In this document: in pieces, positions 1-6,193 of the stretch
Layout of the letters: every line of letters begins with the position of its first letter
How positions within the stretch are numbered: position 1 is the first letter of the stretch
Source of the DNA: Selenomonadaceae bacterium
GTDB lineage: Bacteria; Bacillota; Negativicutes; Selenomonadales; Selenomonadaceae
DNA: 8,352 nt
Reading direction: 5' to 3'
NCBI GenBank assembly: GCA_017484235.1
Contig: JAFUTM010000055.1
Coordinates: forward strand, 1-8,352
Position numbers and translations under genes: made by a program
Notes under the pieces: generated by a model
The model's input: only the letters and a program-made list of their open reading frames with translations
Database searches by the model: none
Told to the model about the DNA's origin: nothing

Positions 1-782
1 TAAACTTCGATACCTTGCACCACGTGAGGGTGTGCGCCAACGACAACATCAGCACCGCTGTCGATACTGAAATGAGCAAGGTTGTCCTGCGTATCATAAC
101 TTGTGTAATCGCGTTCAATGCCCCAATGAAACTCTACAATTACAACATCGGCACCATTTTCACGCAGCTTTTTAATATCGTTTTCAATATCAGCTCTGAG
201 TTCTGGATAATCTTCCCAGCCCTGATAACCGAGAAAGCCGACTTTGATACCGCGCACATCTATGATAGCGTAATGCCCTTCACCGCACATTTTAATATTG
301 TTCTCATTCAAAATATTTACAGTGTCTTCAAAACCTTCATCGCCACAATCGTAGATGTGATTGTTGGAGAGGTTGCAAACCTCAACTGAGGCGGCTGTCA
401 ATATTTCAACGTACTCCGGCTCGCCGCGCATTGGAAACTCTTTAATTGCAGTTTGACGATGTTTGGTCAGTGGTCCTTCCAAATTGACGAATGTGATATC
501 GTCGGATTCAAAGATTGACTTTACATTGCCGAGATAATAACCAGGACCTTCGCTCCAGTAGTTTGCAAAACGATTATCCGATCCTAAGAAACTGCCAAGC
601 GTACAGTCACCGGCAAATGATATTTTAACTGGCGCGACCGGCTCAGCAGGTGCTTCTGATTTTGTCGTGTCTTCAGTTTTATTTCTTTCAGAAGGAGTAG
701 CAGACTCATTCTTTGAGTTGTCGCCGCAGCCAGTTATCGCCATTATTAAAATCAACATAAGTAATAAAAATAATTTTTTCAT
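1..782 (-). CDS. CapA-family (PGA_cap) lipoprotein, C-terminus cut by window edge
   Basis: The reverse strand is open from an ATG at 782 to the left edge, giving 260 residues without a stop. Residues 1-19 are a lipoprotein signal: KK, then a hydrophobic core, then lipobox I-T-G-C with the lipidated Cys at 19. A Ser/Thr/Glu/Pro-rich linker follows to about residue 52. The family domain then begins with FAGDCTLG (56-63), NLEGPLT (100-106), NLSNNHIYD (137-145), FHWGIE (218-223) and GAHPHVVQGIE (249-259). These Asp/Asn/His motifs are the metallophosphoesterase-like signature of CapA/PgsA proteins, known from poly-gamma-glutamate capsule synthesis. Family members usually have 350-400 residues, so about 100 are missing. 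GAGGTG lies about 8 bases before the ATG. The protein should be anchored outside the cytoplasmic membrane. No other capsule gene (capB/capC) is visible, so a role in polyglutamate synthesis is not established; many CapA-like lipoproteins have unknown substrates. Confidence 0.9.
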   Translation of the reverse strand, partial: MKKLFLLLMLILIMAITGCGDNSKNESATPSERNKTEDTTKSEAPAEPVAPVKISFAGDCTLGSFLGSDNRFANYWSEGPGYYLGNVKSIFESDDITFVNLEGPLTKHRQTAIKEFPMRGEPEYVEILTAASVEVCNLSNNHIYDCGDEGFEDTVNILNENNIKMCGEGHYAIIDVRGIKVGFLGYQGWEDYPELRADIENDIKKLRENGADVVIVEFHWGIERDYTSYDTQDNLAHFSIDSGADVVVGAHPHVVQGIEV

Positions 783-818
783 ATTAACAGCACCTCACGT
801 GATGAATTAATTGTATTT

Positions 819-847
819 ATTTTATCTTAATTTGAGATGAAATGCAA
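819..847 (-). promoter_or_regulatory. Candidate sigma-A promoter of the capA-like gene
   Basis: Read on the reverse strand, TTGCAT (842-847) and TAAAAT (819-824) are separated by exactly 17 bases. The -10 matches consensus at five of six positions and the -35 at three. Transcription would start near 812, leaving about 30 bases of leader that includes the GAGGTG ribosome site. The region is A/T rich, so chance matches are likely. Confidence 0.45.
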
Positions 848-879
848 TAAAGTGTATACGTTTATTTTATTGACAAATG

Positions 880-888
880 TGGTATAAT
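880..888 (+). promoter_or_regulatory. Extended -10 promoter for the purine permease
   Basis: TGG-TATAAT is a perfect extended -10 element (TGnTATAAT). No good -35 lies 17 bases upstream. A perfect TTGACA at 870-875 is only 7 bases away, too close to work with it; that hexamer could instead pair with AAGAAT at 893-898 (17-base spacer, weaker -10). Either reading gives a leader of roughly 75-85 bases before the TTG start at 977. Confidence 0.55.
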
Positions 889-935
889 AATTAAGAATTA
901 ACGATGAGCAATAATTAATTAAAGCTCAAACATCT

Positions 936-951
936 ACTTTAAATTTAAAGT
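936..951. repeat. 16-bp perfect palindrome in the permease leader
   Basis: ACTTTAAATTTAAAGT is identical to its reverse complement. It lies about 50 bases downstream of the extended -10 and ends about 10 bases before the ribosome binding site. It could be an operator for a dimeric repressor, but it is made almost entirely of A and T and may be chance. Confidence 0.4.
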
Positions 952-961
952 TTCATTAATG

Positions 962-970
962 AAAGGTGAT
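962..970 (+). promoter_or_regulatory. Ribosome binding site that fixes the permease start at TTG 977
   Basis: AAAGGTGAT matches the SD consensus AAGGAGGTGAT with a short gap and sits 6 bases before TTG at 977. The in-frame ATG at 959 has only A/T-rich palindrome sequence before it and no SD, so the TTG is preferred. Confidence 0.7.
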
Positions 971-976
971 TTAATT

Positions 977-2290
977 TTGAACGCATTGGAAAGATTTTTT
1001 AAATTAAATGAAAAGGGCACCACTGTCCGCACAGAAATTATCGCCGGCTTGACGACATTCATCGCACTTTCTTACATAATGTTTGTCAATCCGAATATTT
1101 TAGCTGATGCCGGAATACCAAAAGAAGCGGCAATCGCCTCGACTATTTGGATCGCTGCACTTGCCTCATTAGTTATGGGCGTGGTTTCAAATTATCCGGT
1201 TGCGCTGGCACCAGGTATGGGCTTAAATGCATTTTTCGCATATTACGTCTGCGGTATTTTAGGTCTGCATTGGACGGTTGCACTCGGTGCAGTATTCTTT
1301 TCCGGCGTATTATTTTTAATTTTGACAATCGGCGGAATCCGCCAGGCAATAATAAACTGCGTGCCACAGAATTTAAAATTTGCAATCGGTGTCGGCATAG
1401 GTTTATTTATCGCCTTCATTGGACTAAAAGGCACCGGCATCATCATTGCTGATCCGGCGACTTTTATAACGCTTGGTCATATTGCGGAACCGACAACATT
1501 ATTGGCGTTGTTCAGTCTGCTTATGACCGGTGCACTTATGGCACTCAACGTTCAAGGCTCAATTTTAATTGGCATTATCGTAACAACAATTATATCAATG
1601 TTTCTTGGTCTTTCACCGGCTCCATCCAGCATTGGCGATATTTTGAGTACGTCATTGCCAAGTATGAGTGCAACTTTTGGTGAGCTTGATATTGTCGGTG
1701 CGTGGAATTATGGCATTGTGTCCATTATCTTTACCTTCACTGTCGTTGAGCTGTTTGATAATATGGGCACGCTGATTGGTCTTACGCAGAAGGCTAACCT
1801 TGTCGACAAGGACGGTCACATTGAAAACCTTGACAAGGCTTTGACGACAGATGCAGTCGGCACAATTGCAAGCTCAATTTTCGGTACGTCGACGGTCACT
1901 TCTTATATAGAAAGTGCAGCCGGAATCGCTGCCGGCGGCAAGACCGGCTTAACTGCGGTAACGGTTGCAGTAATGTTTTTAATATCGTTGTTATTCGCTC
2001 CGCTGATTGGATTAGTACCAGCGTTTGCCACTTCACCGGCATTGATTTTAGTCGGCGCAATGATGATGAACGGAATTAAGCAGGTTGAGTTTGAAGATTT
2101 TACTGACGGATTTCCAGCGTTTTTGACAATCATTATGATGCCGATGACCTCAAGTATCGCCAACGGTTTTGCCTTTGGTTTTGTGAGTTATGTATTTATG
2201 AAAAGCGTCGGTGGCAAGATAAAAGAAATCCACCCAGTGATGTGGTTTGTCAGTATTGCCTTCTTAATTAATCTATTTATGCGCTCCTGA
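977..2290 (+). CDS. NCS2-family purine (guanine/hypoxanthine/adenine) permease, PbuG/AzgA type
   Basis: This is a very hydrophobic protein of 437 residues from TTG 977, the usual length for the AzgA/PbuG branch of the nucleobase-cation symporters. Family hallmarks are visible: TTVRTEIIAGLTTF near the N-terminus (15-28), APGMGLNAFF (78-87), VVELFDNMGTLIG (256-268) and GTSTVTSYIESAAG (303-316), followed by GGKTGLTAV. In this family the APGMGLN and E-L-F-D-N segments line the substrate site between TM3 and TM8-10. The protein should import purine bases with protons across the cytoplasmic membrane for salvage. The exact base (guanine/hypoxanthine versus adenine) cannot be told from sequence. It stands alone, divergent from the capA-like gene and convergent with meaB. 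No purine riboswitch is recognisable in its leader, which is unusual only in that many Firmicutes homologues have one. Confidence 0.93.
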   Translation: MNALERFFKLNEKGTTVRTEIIAGLTTFIALSYIMFVNPNILADAGIPKEAAIASTIWIAALASLVMGVVSNYPVALAPGMGLNAFFAYYVCGILGLHWTVALGAVFFSGVLFLILTIGGIRQAIINCVPQNLKFAIGVGIGLFIAFIGLKGTGIIIADPATFITLGHIAEPTTLLALFSLLMTGALMALNVQGSILIGIIVTTIISMFLGLSPAPSSIGDILSTSLPSMSATFGELDIVGAWNYGIVSIIFTFTVVELFDNMGTLIGLTQKANLVDKDGHIENLDKALTTDAVGTIASSIFGTSTVTSYIESAAGIAAGGKTGLTAVTVAVMFLISLLFAPLIGLVPAFATSPALILVGAMMMNGIKQVEFEDFTDGFPAFLTIIMMPMTSSIANGFAFGFVSYVFMKSVGGKIKEIHPVMWFVSIAFLINLFMRS

Positions 2291-2301
2291 GTTTAATTAT
2301 G

Positions 2302-2380
2302 AATTAGGAATTAGGAATTAGGAATTAGGAATATAAAAACCGAACTTCAATTCCTCATTCCTCATTTCTCATTCCTAATT
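2302..2380. repeat. Heptad-repeat inverted repeat (about 31-bp arms), possible bidirectional terminator
   Basis: The left arm (2302-2332) is a tandem array of the 7-mer AGGAATT, with GAATTAG repeated four times exactly at 2301-2328. The right arm (2350-2380) is the same heptad inverted and slightly diverged: ATTCCT, CATTCCT, CATTTCT, CATTCCT, AATT. The arms pair register for register, with a T-C mismatch after each of three heptads and one G-U, enclosing a 17-base loop. It fills the gap between the convergent permease and meaB genes, and the right arm contains the meaB stop. It has no long T tract, so its terminator role is inference from position. A mobile or dispersed repeat is an alternative. 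Confidence 0.85.
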
Positions 2381-3535
2381 ATTAAATATGTCTACTTGGC
2401 GTTCGGCGGCACGTTTAATATCGAACATTTTTATGAGTTCTGCGACCGCCTGTGTCGGTGATATGGTTCCATTCAATACCGCTGACTTAACTTCCGGCAT
2501 TCGTCCAGTAATCACCGCATCTTCAAAAAACAGATTGTGAAGATGTTCATCAATCATTGAGTGCATCCAATCCAAAAGCTGGCTGTCACGACGACGCTGG
2601 AATACACCGCTTTGGGTTGTCAATTCTTTAAACACTTGTATCACTTTCCAAAGTTCGGGCAGCCCAGTTTTTTCAATCGCCGAACAAAGATAAGCGTGCG
2701 TTGGCCAGCCCTCTGTTGCCGGTCGGATATACTCAATCATACGCTCATACTCGCCGCGCGTGACTTTGGCTTTAACTAAATTGTCGCCGTCCGCCTTATT
2801 TACTACTATAGCATCAGCCAGTTCCATTATACCTTTCTTGATGCCCTGCAAATCATCTCCAGCTCCGGTCAACACAACGAGCATAAAGAAATCAACCATT
2901 GACAGCACAATTGTCTCAGACTGACCGACACCGACCGTCTCAATCAGTATCACGTCATAGCCGGCCGCCTCACACATCAGCATCGTCTCGCGGCTTTTCC
3001 GCGCAACACCGCCTAGCGTACCGCCCGCCGGTGATGGTCTAATAAAAGCTTCCGTTCGTCTGGACAGCGTGCCCATTCTGGTTTTATCGCCTAAAATGGA
3101 ACCGCGCGTAATGGAACTCGTCGGATCTACGGCGAGAACCGCGACTTTATGACCATTATCACACAACATATTGCCGAATGCTTCTATCAATGTCGACTTG
3201 CCGGCACCAGGCACACCAGTTATACCAATTCGCAGTGCTTTTCCAGTGCGCGGCAGCAAACGCTGCAACACTCTTTGAGCTTTAGCAAAGTGTTTTGGGC
3301 TGTTGCTTTCAATCAAAGTTATTGCACGCGACAAAATTGTACGGTCGCAATTTGACACACCTTCCACAATCTCATCTTCAGTTAAAACCATTCTGCGTTT
3401 AGGTTTCATCTTACCGGATATTAAAGCTGGATTTATATTGCCAACCGTCGTATCTTTAATGCCCTCGATGCCGCTCATAACTGCTGAATTGCCTTGAATC
3501 GCCCACTCAGGATTCGTTGTTGTATAATTTGCCAT
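2375..3535 (-). CDS. meaB: Methylmalonyl-CoA mutase-associated GTPase MeaB (ArgK/MMAA family)
   Basis: This is a G3E-type P-loop GTPase of 386 residues. Visible motifs are the Walker A GVPGAGKST (107-115), VDPTSS (136-141) followed by the family-specific GSILGDKTRM, the Walker B/switch region ETVGVGQSE (199-207), and the base-recognition motif NKAD (246-249). MeaB/MMAA proteins bind B12-dependent acyl-CoA mutases, gate cobalamin loading and protect the enzyme from inactivation. The start is ATG 3535, with GGAGG 7 bases upstream. The methionines at residues 20 and 43 have no SD, so an N-terminal tail of about 45 residues beyond the usual 320-335-residue family length appears genuine. The last codons and TAG stop lie in the adjacent heptad repeat. 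No mutase gene is adjacent in this window. Older annotation as a LAO/AO transport kinase (ArgK) refers to the same family. Confidence 0.93.
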   Translation of the reverse strand: MANYTTTNPEWAIQGNSAVMSGIEGIKDTTVGNINPALISGKMKPKRRMVLTEDEIVEGVSNCDRTILSRAITLIESNSPKHFAKAQRVLQRLLPRTGKALRIGITGVPGAGKSTLIEAFGNMLCDNGHKVAVLAVDPTSSITRGSILGDKTRMGTLSRRTEAFIRPSPAGGTLGGVARKSRETMLMCEAAGYDVILIETVGVGQSETIVLSMVDFFMLVVLTGAGDDLQGIKKGIMELADAIVVNKADGDNLVKAKVTRGEYERMIEYIRPATEGWPTHAYLCSAIEKTGLPELWKVIQVFKELTTQSGVFQRRRDSQLLDWMHSMIDEHLHNLFFEDAVITGRMPEVKSAVLNGTISPTQAVAELIKMFDIKRAAERQVDIFNN

Positions 3536-3576
3536 CTTACCGCCTCCATTTTTATATCAATCGATAATTTTTATAC

Positions 3577-3605
3577 ATTGTAACATATTTTTGCCATTAT
3601 GCAAA
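3577..3605 (-). promoter_or_regulatory. Candidate meaB promoter
   Basis: On the reverse strand, TTTGCA (3600-3605) and TACAAT (3577-3582) are 17 bases apart, and TGT directly before the -10 makes it an extended -10. Transcription would begin near 3570, about 35 bases before the meaB ATG. The elements are good, and the site lies in the short divergent gap shared with the neighbouring membrane-protein gene. Confidence 0.6.
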
Positions 3606-3632
3606 ATAATTTTATTAAAGCGGAGCCATATT

Positions 3633-4301
3633 ATGTTAGAAACAATTCTGATAATACTGACAATAGTATCACTCGCCGTACTTTATAAATTTTTGCCCAA
3701 TCGGAGAATTTTTATATACTTTTGCATATCACTTGTAATAGTTTTTGTTATCGCCGCATTAATCAGTCGTATGCACGAGCCTCAACAAACTATGAATGAA
3801 AATCAGCGTTATGCACTTCAACAACAGCAGAAAATCTTTACAATCTGGTATGCTGAATATCAAAAAGATATTGACCAGCTGGATCGAAACTGGCAGCTTT
3901 ATCACAGCTTACTCGACAGTTTTAACAACGAGAATATGGACATTGAGACGATGTATGAGCGGTTGAGCGAACTTGAAAATGATGCACTTGTAGAACAGGT
4001 ACACATTCACGCATTAAAGGTGCCGCCTGGTCTCGGCGAAGAATGCAACGTTCAGCTTGCAGAAATGATCCGCAAAACTCAAAAATATTCCGATGCACAG
4101 ACTCAAACTATTTCAATGACGAAAAACGCCGCTGAACCAAAAAAAATGGAGTCTAAAGATTTAGATCATAAAGAACAGGTACGCCTCTTTCAAGATATAA
4201 TGATACGCGAATCGCCGGCTGGATTATTTACGTCGAGTGAACTGTCAGCAATCTTGGATTACTTCGTTTTGCCGGACGATTTTCCTGATAAGGCAGAGTA
4301 A
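3633..4301 (+). CDS. Unrecognised small membrane protein with two TM helices
   Basis: I do not recognise this 222-residue protein. ATG 3633 is chosen because CGGAG (3621-3625) sits 7 bases upstream; an in-frame ATG at 3591 would add 14 residues but has no SD. Two hydrophobic helices (about residues 4-18 and 26-44) flank the basic loop KFLPNRR, which by the positive-inside rule should face the cytoplasm. That places the remaining hydrophilic part, about 175 residues, outside. That part is rich in Gln, Glu, Asp and Met (QQQQ at 63-66) and looks largely helical, possibly coiled coil, with a Lys/Asp-rich linker around residues 165-185. No catalytic motif or signal peptidase site is seen. It is divergent from meaB and 91 bases upstream of gltX, with no clear promoter of its own. 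Function is unknown. Confidence 0.75.
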   Translation: MLETILIILTIVSLAVLYKFLPNRRIFIYFCISLVIVFVIAALISRMHEPQQTMNENQRYALQQQQKIFTIWYAEYQKDIDQLDRNWQLYHSLLDSFNNENMDIETMYERLSELENDALVEQVHIHALKVPPGLGEECNVQLAEMIRKTQKYSDAQTQTISMTKNAAEPKKMESKDLDHKEQVRLFQDIMIRESPAGLFTSSELSAILDYFVLPDDFPDKAE

Positions 4302-4329
4302 TCCAAAATTAAAGCAAATTAAAATTATC

Positions 4330-4358
4330 TTGTGTTATCGATGACTATGGTGTATGAT
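4330..4358 (+). promoter_or_regulatory. Candidate gltX promoter
   Basis: TTGTGT (4330-4335), a 17-base spacer and TATGAT (4353-4358) lie about 35 bases before the gltX start. The -10 matches five of six consensus positions and the -35 matches three. The leader would be about 28 bases, too short for a T-box element. Confidence 0.5.
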
Positions 4359-4380
4359 ATTTGAGTAAATTTTATGAAAC

Positions 4381-4385
4381 GAGGT
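4381..4385 (+). promoter_or_regulatory. Ribosome binding site supporting the TTG start of gltX
   Basis: GAGGT lies 7 bases before TTG 4393. No ATG or GTG is available at the right distance, and the encoded protein begins its family homology within a few residues (KRVRTRFAPSPTG), so TTG is the real start. Confidence 0.8.
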
Positions 4386-4392
4386 AATAATT

Positions 4393-5877
4393 TTGAACAA
4401 TAAAAGAGTACGCACGCGTTTTGCACCGAGTCCAACCGGCTATATGCACATTGGCAATCTCAGAACGGCCTTATATGCCTACTTGTTTGCCAAGTCGCAG
4501 CACGGTGATTTTATTTTAAGAATTGAAGACACTGACCGCGCCCGCTATGTTGCTGATGCGGTTGAGTTTATTGAAAATACGCTTAAACTTGCCAAAATTT
4601 ATCCAGACGAGGGACCTCACAACGGCGGTAATTTCGGTCCTTATGTGCAAAGTGAACGTATGGAAATTTATAAAAAGTATGCTGAACAGTTAGTTGAAAG
4701 TGGACACGCTTATCGCTGTTTTTGTGAAAGTAAATCAGATGATATGGATAACTCCGCGACTGATGCTAACGATAATAAAAAATTTGGCGGCTACGATCGT
4801 CACTGCCGCAATCTGTCACAGGCTGAGATTGACAAAAATTTAGCTGAAGGCAAGCCGTATGTCATTCGTCAAAAAATGCCGCTGACTGGTGAGACCACTT
4901 TTTTTGATGTACTGCACGGCAATATTACAATTGCAAATGAGGAACTCGAAGATCAGGTATTGCTTAAACGCGACGGAATGCCAACTTATAATTTCGCAAA
5001 TGTAATTGATGATCATCTTATGGAAGTTACTCATATAATACGCGGCACGGAGTTTATTACATCGACGCCTAAACACGTATTATTATATCAATTCTTTAAT
5101 TGGGAAATGCCAACATTTATTCATCTTGCACCGGTTATGGGCAAAGCTGAGGACGGTTCCATTTCCAAACTCAGCAAGCGGCACGGCGCAACGAGTTTTG
5201 GCGATTTAGTTAATATGGGCTATCTGCCGGAAGCTATTACTAACTACGTTGCACTGCTTGGTTGGAATCCAAAGAACACTAACCAAGAAATTTTTACAAT
5301 GGACGAATTGATTAACGTGTTTAGTCTGGACGGTCTGAGTAAGTCGCCCGCCGTTTTCGATTATGATAAACTCAACTGGATGAGCGGCGAATATTTTAAA
5401 AATATGACTGATGCTGATTTTGCTTCAGCAATGACTAAATTTGTCAACTTAGATGACAATCTTAAATCAAAGTCTGAATATCTGGCCGGTCTACTCAAAA
5501 CACGTGTCAACAAACTGAGCGAAATTGATTCGATGATTCAATTCTTGATAACAATGCCGGATTTTGATTCTGAACTTTATGTTAATAAGCGAAACAAAGT
5601 CACCGTTGAAAAATCAATTGAGATTCTGACGCCTGCATTTGAAATGTTAAATAAAATTTCCGATGATGAATGGACAGTCGACAATTTAAATGAAAAAGTA
5701 TCTAACTTTACGGCAGGTACCGGATTAAAAGTTGGTACAGTGATGTGGCCGATGCGTATTGCTGTTTCTGGTCAAAAGGTTACTCCTGGAGGCGTTATTG
5801 AGATTTTGTATCTGCTTGGCAAAAAAATTTCTTTACAGCGTATGCAACAAAGTCTTGACAATTTGAAAAATTTATAA
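4393..5877 (+). CDS. gltX: Glutamyl-tRNA synthetase (class Ic)
   Basis: The 494-residue protein has the full class I GluRS architecture. It opens with RFAPSPTGYMHIGN, where H19-I20-G21-N22 is the HIGH motif, then EDTDR (45-49) for glutamate and ATP binding. A zinc-type Cys cluster CFC (109-111) ... C138 follows in the acceptor-binding insertion. KLSKR (259-263) is the KMSKS loop, and a helical anticodon-binding domain makes up the C-terminal third. It charges tRNA with glutamate in the cytoplasm. Whether it also mischarges tRNA-Gln (non-discriminating, feeding GatCAB) cannot be judged from sequence. The length is normal for the family (465-495). It lies 71 bases upstream of a tRNA-Glu gene with no terminator visible between them, suggesting possible co-transcription of synthetase and substrate. 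Confidence 0.97.
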   Translation: MNNKRVRTRFAPSPTGYMHIGNLRTALYAYLFAKSQHGDFILRIEDTDRARYVADAVEFIENTLKLAKIYPDEGPHNGGNFGPYVQSERMEIYKKYAEQLVESGHAYRCFCESKSDDMDNSATDANDNKKFGGYDRHCRNLSQAEIDKNLAEGKPYVIRQKMPLTGETTFFDVLHGNITIANEELEDQVLLKRDGMPTYNFANVIDDHLMEVTHIIRGTEFITSTPKHVLLYQFFNWEMPTFIHLAPVMGKAEDGSISKLSKRHGATSFGDLVNMGYLPEAITNYVALLGWNPKNTNQEIFTMDELINVFSLDGLSKSPAVFDYDKLNWMSGEYFKNMTDADFASAMTKFVNLDDNLKSKSEYLAGLLKTRVNKLSEIDSMIQFLITMPDFDSELYVNKRNKVTVEKSIEILTPAFEMLNKISDDEWTVDNLNEKVSNFTAGTGLKVGTVMWPMRIAVSGQKVTPGGVIEILYLLGKKISLQRMQQSLDNLKNL

Positions 5878-5948
5878 TATACTATGTGAGTATTCGTTGA
5901 TGCGTTCCAGCCGATTCCGATTTTGCATTACGAGTCTCGATTAAAAGA

Positions 5949-6023
5949 GGCGCCTTGGTCAAGTGGTTAAGACTCCGCCCTCTCACGGCGGCTTCAAGGG
6001 TTCGAATCCCTTAGGCGTCACCA
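5949..6023 (+). tRNA. tRNA-Glu, anticodon CTC, with encoded CCA
   Basis: A complete 75-base cloverleaf can be folded by eye. The acceptor is GGCGCCT/AGGCGTC (one G-U). The D arm is GTC...GAC around AAGTGGTTA. The anticodon stem CCGCC/GGCGG carries loop CTCTCAC (anticodon CTC, reading GAG). The variable loop is CTTC, and the T arm is AAGGG-TTCGAAT-CCCTT. CCA is encoded at 6021-6023. CTC is the less common glutamate isoacceptor; a TTC tRNA elsewhere would normally read both GAA and GAG. It follows gltX at 71 bases and is followed by a terminator, so it is the probable end of that transcription unit. Whether it has its own promoter in 5878-5948 is unclear. Confidence 0.97.
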
Positions 6024-6038
6024 TATGATGAAAATGTT

Positions 6039-6063
6039 AAGGACGTGTAACAGCGTCCTTTTT
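6039..6063 (+). terminator. Intrinsic terminator after tRNA-Glu
   Basis: AAGGACG (6039-6045) and CGTCCTT (6054-6060) form a perfect 7-bp stem with an 8-base loop. It runs into a five-T tract (6059-6063). It lies 15 bases after the tRNA CCA and closes the gltX/tRNA-Glu unit. Confidence 0.85.
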
Positions 6064-6137
6064 ACGTTGTACAGTCTATTATTCTTTATTCATTTCGACG
6101 TTTAACCTAATTACAACATAAAATTGATAAAAAAAGA

Positions 6138-6166
6138 TTGAAATTAAAATATTAAAGTGATATACT
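6138..6166 (+). promoter_or_regulatory. Strong sigma-A promoter for the hydroxyacid dehydrogenase
   Basis: TTGAAA (6138-6143), a 17-base spacer and TATACT (6161-6166) each match consensus at five of six positions. TGA directly before the -10 adds an extended -10. It lies just downstream of the tRNA terminator. The predicted transcript starts near 6173, about 20 bases before TTG 6194, so the leader is very short. This is the best promoter in the window. Confidence 0.8.
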
Positions 6167-6177
6167 TTGCATTTATG

Positions 6178-6189
6178 AAGGGAAGTGAT
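6178..6189 (+). promoter_or_regulatory. Ribosome binding site for the dehydrogenase, selecting TTG 6194
   Basis: AAGGGAAGTGAT pairs in two blocks (AAGGGA and GTGAT) with the 16S rRNA 3' end and ends 4 bases before TTG 6194. An in-frame GTG at 6185 lies inside this block, only 1-2 bases from AAGGGA, so it is an unlikely start. Confidence 0.6.
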
Positions 6190-6193
6190 TAAT

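Noticed and set aside
15..389. Forward-strand open frame of 124 codons at the left edge
   Set aside because: It is the antisense shadow of the capA-like gene, whose reverse-strand translation carries clear family motifs and a lipoprotein signal.
795..802. TCACGTGA palindrome overlapping the capA-like ribosome site
   Set aside because: It is only eight bases and largely explained by the SD sequence; no second copy lies in a regulatory position.
870..888. TTGACA and TATAAT as a consensus promoter pair
   Set aside because: The hexamers are perfect but separated by only 7 bases, so they cannot serve as one sigma-A promoter; the extended -10 reading is kept instead.
889..976. Possible purine riboswitch in the permease leader
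   Set aside because: The leader has a TCTAC string but no P1 stem and none of the paired loop motifs of the purine aptamer, and it is too short for a full aptamer plus expression platform.
4302..4392. T-box leader before gltX
   Set aside because: The 91-base gap is too short, has no T-box sequence and no terminator hairpin.
6185..6193. GTG 6185 as the dehydrogenase start
   Set aside because: It lies inside the ribosome binding sequence and would add residues not expected before the Rossmann strand.
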